Source of the DNA: CAYVQF01 sp964454015
Lineage (GTDB): Bacteria; Myxococcota_A; Bradymonadia; UBA4248
Assembly: GCA_964454015.1 (NCBI GenBank)
Contig: CAYVQF010000035.1
Span: 1-57,289, forward strand
DNA: 57,289 bases
Direction of reading: 5' to 3'
Below are positions 54,482-57,289 of this stretch, piece by piece. The stretch's first letter is position 1. Each line of letters begins with the position of its first letter. The notes beneath the pieces are model-generated. The model searched no databases. It worked only from the letters and a program-made list of their open reading frames with translations, and had not been told where the DNA came from. The translations under genes and the position numbers were made by a program.

Positions 54482-55674
54482 GTTTTCATGGATTCAATCA
54501 GTAGGGGGGAGATGCGATGGGCGACGGCAATGTGATTCTCGCCAACGCCGGGCGAGACCATGACACAGATGTCGTGTGCTTTGACTTTCCCGAGGCGAAT
54601 GGCCTCGAAGAGATTGACGGGTGCGGAGCAGCAGGCGATGTTTCCGTAGGACTCGAAGGATTGGTGGAAGCGGTCCTCAGCAATCTCGAGATCTTCTCGC
54701 CAGGCGTTGGCTGCCCAGGCCACAGGCTGGTGGGTAATGAGGATATCCACATCTTTGACCGTGAGCTTGGCTCGGTCGAGGGCACCGTGGACGACCTGGC
54801 GCACATCACTCTGTGCGTTGACAGCGAGCTCCTTGCAGAGCTCAAGGTCGTTGAAGGTGACGAAGTCTTGATGGTGATTGGGCCCCTGGGTGGTAGTTCT
54901 GAGGAGTGTAGGGGGGCGACGTTTGAAGACAATGGCGGCGTGACGATTGCCATGGCTGGTGGCGTGCGAGGCCAGGTAGCCGTCACCTTCGTCGACCGCC
55001 GAGACCAGGGCCGCGACAGCGGCGTCCCCCGTGTTTGGGCTGTAGTAGTCAGATTTGTCGGTGATGAGGGAGTCGAGTGAGCTGGCAACGAGGAGGACGT
55101 TCTTCTTCACGCCGCTGCGAATCAAGGCCGTCGCGACCTCGAACATGGTCATGAAAGACGAGCAGCAGGTATCGATGTTATAGGCGCCCGCGTTGTCGAG
55201 CTTGAGCTTGTGCTGCACCAAGGAAGCGTTGAGTGGGACGTGGCGGTCAGGCACCAGTGAAGAGGTGATGACGAGGTCAATGGCATCCCTTGGTATGGGC
55301 GCATCAAGGAGGGCAAGGGCACCAGCGATGGTTTCAGCATCCGATGCGAGCATGGGATGGGGGACGGTTGAGTTGCGCCTAGCGTCTGGGTCCAGGGGCA
55401 CTCTTCTTCGCTCGACGGCCCCGCCAAAGGGGTTCTCTCGCTTCTTTGGCGGCAGCTTTTGCAGCCAAGCCTCATACCAGGGCTGGCTGACCCAGCCCTG
55501 GAAGTTGTCTTCGATGGTGCCCGGGAGGGCTCCCGTTTCTTGGAGCGAAGCGGTGTAGTCGGGGTGCAGTCGCGTGTGGTCGTGGAGGTAAGTCGCGAAG
55601 CGTTGGGCCGTGGCTTCGGGGAGTATGCTTCCGGGGAGATAAGCGCCCATGCATACAATACCGGCGTGGATCAT
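54472..55674 (-). CDS. KAS III-like condensing enzyme with an inserted segment
   Basis: This 400-residue thiolase-superfamily protein has Cys170-Cys171 in NIDTCCSSFMTM, His in ILITHQPVAWAANAW and Asn in YGNIACCSAPVN, the KAS III triad. An extra 60-70 residues (about 30-95, Pro/Lys-rich, FQGWVSQPWYEAWLQKLPPK) are inserted after the first strand, which is unlike FabH. The start at 55674 follows GGCGGAG and begins with IHAGIVCMGAYLPG, the family's first strand; ATG 55764 would add 30 residues. It is the first gene of the cluster. Whether it condenses malonyl-ACP or another acyl donor cannot be told. Confidence 0.83.
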   Translation of the reverse strand: MIHAGIVCMGAYLPGSILPEATAQRFATYLHDHTRLHPDYTASLQETGALPGTIEDNFQGWVSQPWYEAWLQKLPPKKRENPFGGAVERRRVPLDPDARRNSTVPHPMLASDAETIAGALALLDAPIPRDAIDLVITSSLVPDRHVPLNASLVQHKLKLDNAGAYNIDTCCSSFMTMFEVATALIRSGVKKNVLLVASSLDSLITDKSDYYSPNTGDAAVAALVSAVDEGDGYLASHATSHGNRHAAIVFKRRPPTLLRTTTQGPNHHQDFVTFNDLELCKELAVNAQSDVRQVVHGALDRAKLTVKDVDILITHQPVAWAANAWREDLEIAEDRFHQSFESYGNIACCSAPVNLFEAIRLGKVKAHDICVMVSPGVGENHIAVAHRISPLLIESMKTWR

Positions 55675-55764
55675 GGTTGGGACTCCGCCTTTGGCGTCTC
55701 CTTGCACGTATGCCGAGAGCCGACTGTTGAGAGGTGACGCAGAAATTTCCAAAGCACCTGTCAT

Positions 55765-56128
55765 GAAGACAGCCTCAGGATAGTGATTTCGCCGACCGTG
55801 TCCAGAAGAAAGGCCGTACGTGATGGCGATTCAATAGGAATGTGCGGGAAATTGCGATTCGCATTTCCGCTGGGGTCGGAAAAGTCCGGTGATTACGCAA
55901 GCATAACGCAACTTAACGCCTGGTTCTGGGGTGGACAGACAGAGAGTGTAGCTACGAATGACGCTCGCAGATTGACCGGGTCGGGTGGATTGTGCGATTC
56001 TCCTCGGTGGTTGTGCTGGATGGACTCAGCGCGCCAGAACTTCCCCATCAGGACACTGAAGACTTGGCTTTGAGAACGTGTGGTTCTTTGGGCTTAGGGT
56101 TTGAGCCTGTATTCACGAGGGCACATCC
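55765..56128. other. Divergent intergenic region of the KAS III cluster and STAS gene
   Basis: This gap (up to the first possible start at 55764) holds an inverted repeat at 55847-55868 but no gene. The open frame at 55783-56073 on the plus strand shows no domain and no ribosome-binding site. The DNA here is visibly less G/T-rich on the plus strand than most of the window. Confidence 0.45.
55847..55868. promoter_or_regulatory. Imperfect inverted repeat (possible operator)
   Basis: GGAAAT-T-GCGA and TCGC-ATTTCC pair with one bulged T and a one-base centre. It lies about 80 bases upstream of the first possible start of the KAS III cluster (55764). A dimeric regulator could bind here, or the RNA could fold into a hairpin. 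Confidence 0.35.
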
Positions 56129-56797
56129 ATGGGTGTTGACATTGTCGAATTAGAGAAAAGGATAGAGGCTATTGAGGACGTGATTGCCGATGTCGTGGGC
56201 GGCAATTACGATGCGAATCTCGTGGTTGATGACGGCTATGCGGATCCCTTTTGTGCGGTAGAGACGGGGGTCAGCATCCTGATCGCTGACCTTGGGGCTG
56301 AGGTGCGGGCGAACCAGAAGCGCGCCCGGGAACTCGAGGAGAAGCTAGCGGTCATTCAAGAGCAGTTGGCGATCATTGAGTCGCAGCGGCGAGCGATTCA
56401 GGATCTCTCCACGCCCGTTCTCCAACTCTGGGACGATGTCCTGGCGCTGCCCATCATCGGTGTCGTCGACACGGAGCGCAGCGTGCAGATCATGGAGACT
56501 TTGCTGACAGAGGTGACGCTGCGGCAAGCGCACTACGTGATTTTGGATATCACAGGGGTGGAGATGGTGGATACCAAGACGGCGGATCATCTCCTCAAGG
56601 TGGTGTTGTCTGTACAGCTTCTAGGTGCGAGCTGCATCTTGACGGGTATTAGACCGGCCGTGGCCCAGACCATGGTAGAGCTTGGTGTCGACATGTCGGC
56701 GTTGATGACCCTGCGTACGATGCGAGATGGCCTGGCCGAGTGTATGCGCCGCTCCTATCGCAAGAACGCTGACGGCGGTCGGCTGAGCAGGCGTTGA
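56129..56797 (+). CDS. RsbR-type STAS-domain regulator
   Basis: This 222-residue cytoplasmic protein has a helical N-terminal half with a HAMP-like segment and a coiled coil (ELEEKLAVIQEQLAIIESQR), then a STAS domain. The STAS core shows the RsbR-type signature: LPIIGVVDTERSVQIMETLL, then VILDITGVEMVDTKTADHLL. Thr residues in DITGV and DTKTAD match the positions phosphorylated in stressosome proteins of the RsbR family. C-terminal Arg/Lys tail. It should take part in a partner-switching complex, although no RsbS or RsbT is encoded in this window. It is followed 45 bases later by a second STAS-type gene. Confidence 0.86.
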   Translation: MGVDIVELEKRIEAIEDVIADVVGGNYDANLVVDDGYADPFCAVETGVSILIADLGAEVRANQKRARELEEKLAVIQEQLAIIESQRRAIQDLSTPVLQLWDDVLALPIIGVVDTERSVQIMETLLTEVTLRQAHYVILDITGVEMVDTKTADHLLKVVLSVQLLGASCILTGIRPAVAQTMVELGVDMSALMTLRTMRDGLAECMRRSYRKNADGGRLSRR

Positions 56798-56842
56798 CAC
56801 AAGTGTTCTGTTTTAAAGAGAATGATTGCCAAGGAGGAGAGC

Positions 56843-57208
56843 ATGTCGGGGAACGAAAAGGTGTTTCTGGACGAATCCATCAATGCAGTGCGTATCGTTT
56901 TCGATGAGAGCGAGACCCCAGATACGATTGGTGCGAACCTCGATCGCTGCGAGGCCCTCTTGGAAAGCCTGGAGAAGCGCTTCATTCTTTCGGACTTGTC
57001 CCAACAAAAGGGTCAGCTCGATAAGGGGTGTCGAACAGTTCTTCAGGAGCGTGGGCAGAAGATCAAGTTCGACAAGCACGCCTTTGTCGGCGCCAATGCG
57101 ACGGCGCGGATGGTTGGCAAGATCATTATGGCGGTGATGGGCCAGTCCCACCGGACGGGTTTTTTCAAGACCGAGGCCGAGGCCATCGCCTGGTTTAACA
57201 AAGACTAG
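56843..57208 (+). CDS. STAS-like (SpoIIAA/DUF7793-type) protein
   Basis: This 121-residue protein starts at ATG 56843 behind AAGGAGGAG. Its pattern, from VRIVFDESETPDTIGANLDR to ARMVGKIIMAVMGQSHRTG and FFKTEAEAIAWFNKD, resembles small STAS-like proteins in which the end reads F.T...A..WL. No phosphoacceptor Ser is obvious. It follows the RsbR-type gene closely, suggesting one transcript and a shared partner-switching pathway. Confidence 0.7.
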   Translation: MSGNEKVFLDESINAVRIVFDESETPDTIGANLDRCEALLESLEKRFILSDLSQQKGQLDKGCRTVLQERGQKIKFDKHAFVGANATARMVGKIIMAVMGQSHRTGFFKTEAEAIAWFNKD

Positions 57209-57289
57209 GCGATGGCGGCAATAGTGTGGTTTATTCCACAATCCACGACCAAAGCCGGCATGGGGCTTGCTCGTTGTGAATTATTGTGG

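Noticed and set aside
55783..56073. 96-codon plus-strand frame between the KAS III cluster and the STAS gene
   Set aside because: Its composition is not protein-like, it has no Shine-Dalgarno, and it runs across an inverted repeat.
57225..57240. Hairpin TGTGG-TTTATT-CCACA after the last gene
   Set aside because: The stem has only five pairs and no T run follows, so it is not a convincing terminator.

Overview
The window is high-GC bacterial DNA. Several features point to a predatory or social delta-type lineage (Myxococcota, possibly the Bradymonadia): tandem Cys-rich D-C-D-N-D...N-G-C-E repeats, many lipoproteins, Ser/Thr kinases with PEGA tails, FHA, WD40 and HEAT proteins, and two-gene topoisomerase IV. 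This placement is inferred from gene content; there is no rRNA or marker tree here. The plus strand is very rich in G and T over most of the window whichever strand the genes lie on. Minus-strand proteins are therefore rich in P/T/S/N/Q/H and plus-strand proteins in V/G/L/W, a strong replication-strand signature.

Layout. 0.3-5.3 kb (minus): a SNF2 ATPase overlapping a SWIM zinc-finger protein. 5.8-10.2 kb (plus): parC-parE. 10.2-19.0 kb (minus): an alpha-toroid-like lipoprotein, a large Cys-repeat/beta-helix/Gly-rich lipoprotein, a TauE/SafE permease with a PadR regulator, an RNase Z-like hydrolase, a two-domain lipoprotein with a clear intrinsic terminator, and a WD40 protein. 19.2-29.7 kb (plus): an envelope-centred run of a lipoprotein, a lipase-like lipoprotein, a degenerate sensor kinase, small exported proteins, an HtrA protease, an FHA protein and a PKD-domain membrane protein. 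29.7-34.6 kb: a small unknown gene divergent from a DUF4011-type helicase with a C-terminal nuclease-like domain. 34.7-40 kb: hslV-hslU, an S26 signal-peptidase paralogue lacking both catalytic residues, tRNA-Cys, a CTP-dependent lipid kinase-like protein and a HEAT membrane protein. 40.2-49.9 kb: a receiver domain, a PEGA Ser/Thr kinase, an EF-G, a receiver/J-like fusion, a second Ser/Thr kinase with a cyclic-nucleotide-binding domain, and a PIN-PhoH ATPase. 50-57.2 kb: a Cys-rich lipoprotein, then a minus-strand cluster of two KAS III-like enzymes (one carrying a C-terminal SRPBCC-like domain), a VOC protein, an SDR and an unknown protein, then two STAS-type regulators.

The strongest candidates for something undescribed are the KAS III/VOC/SDR cluster (51.0-55.8 kb), which reads like a compact acyl-condensation pathway and lies where the strand skew weakens; the catalytically dead signal-peptidase paralogue beside hslVU; the single-gene helicase-nuclease; and the kinase/EF-G/receiver-J block. 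Start codons were chosen by ribosome-binding site and family alignment from memory; alternatives are given where the choice is close. No database search was possible.
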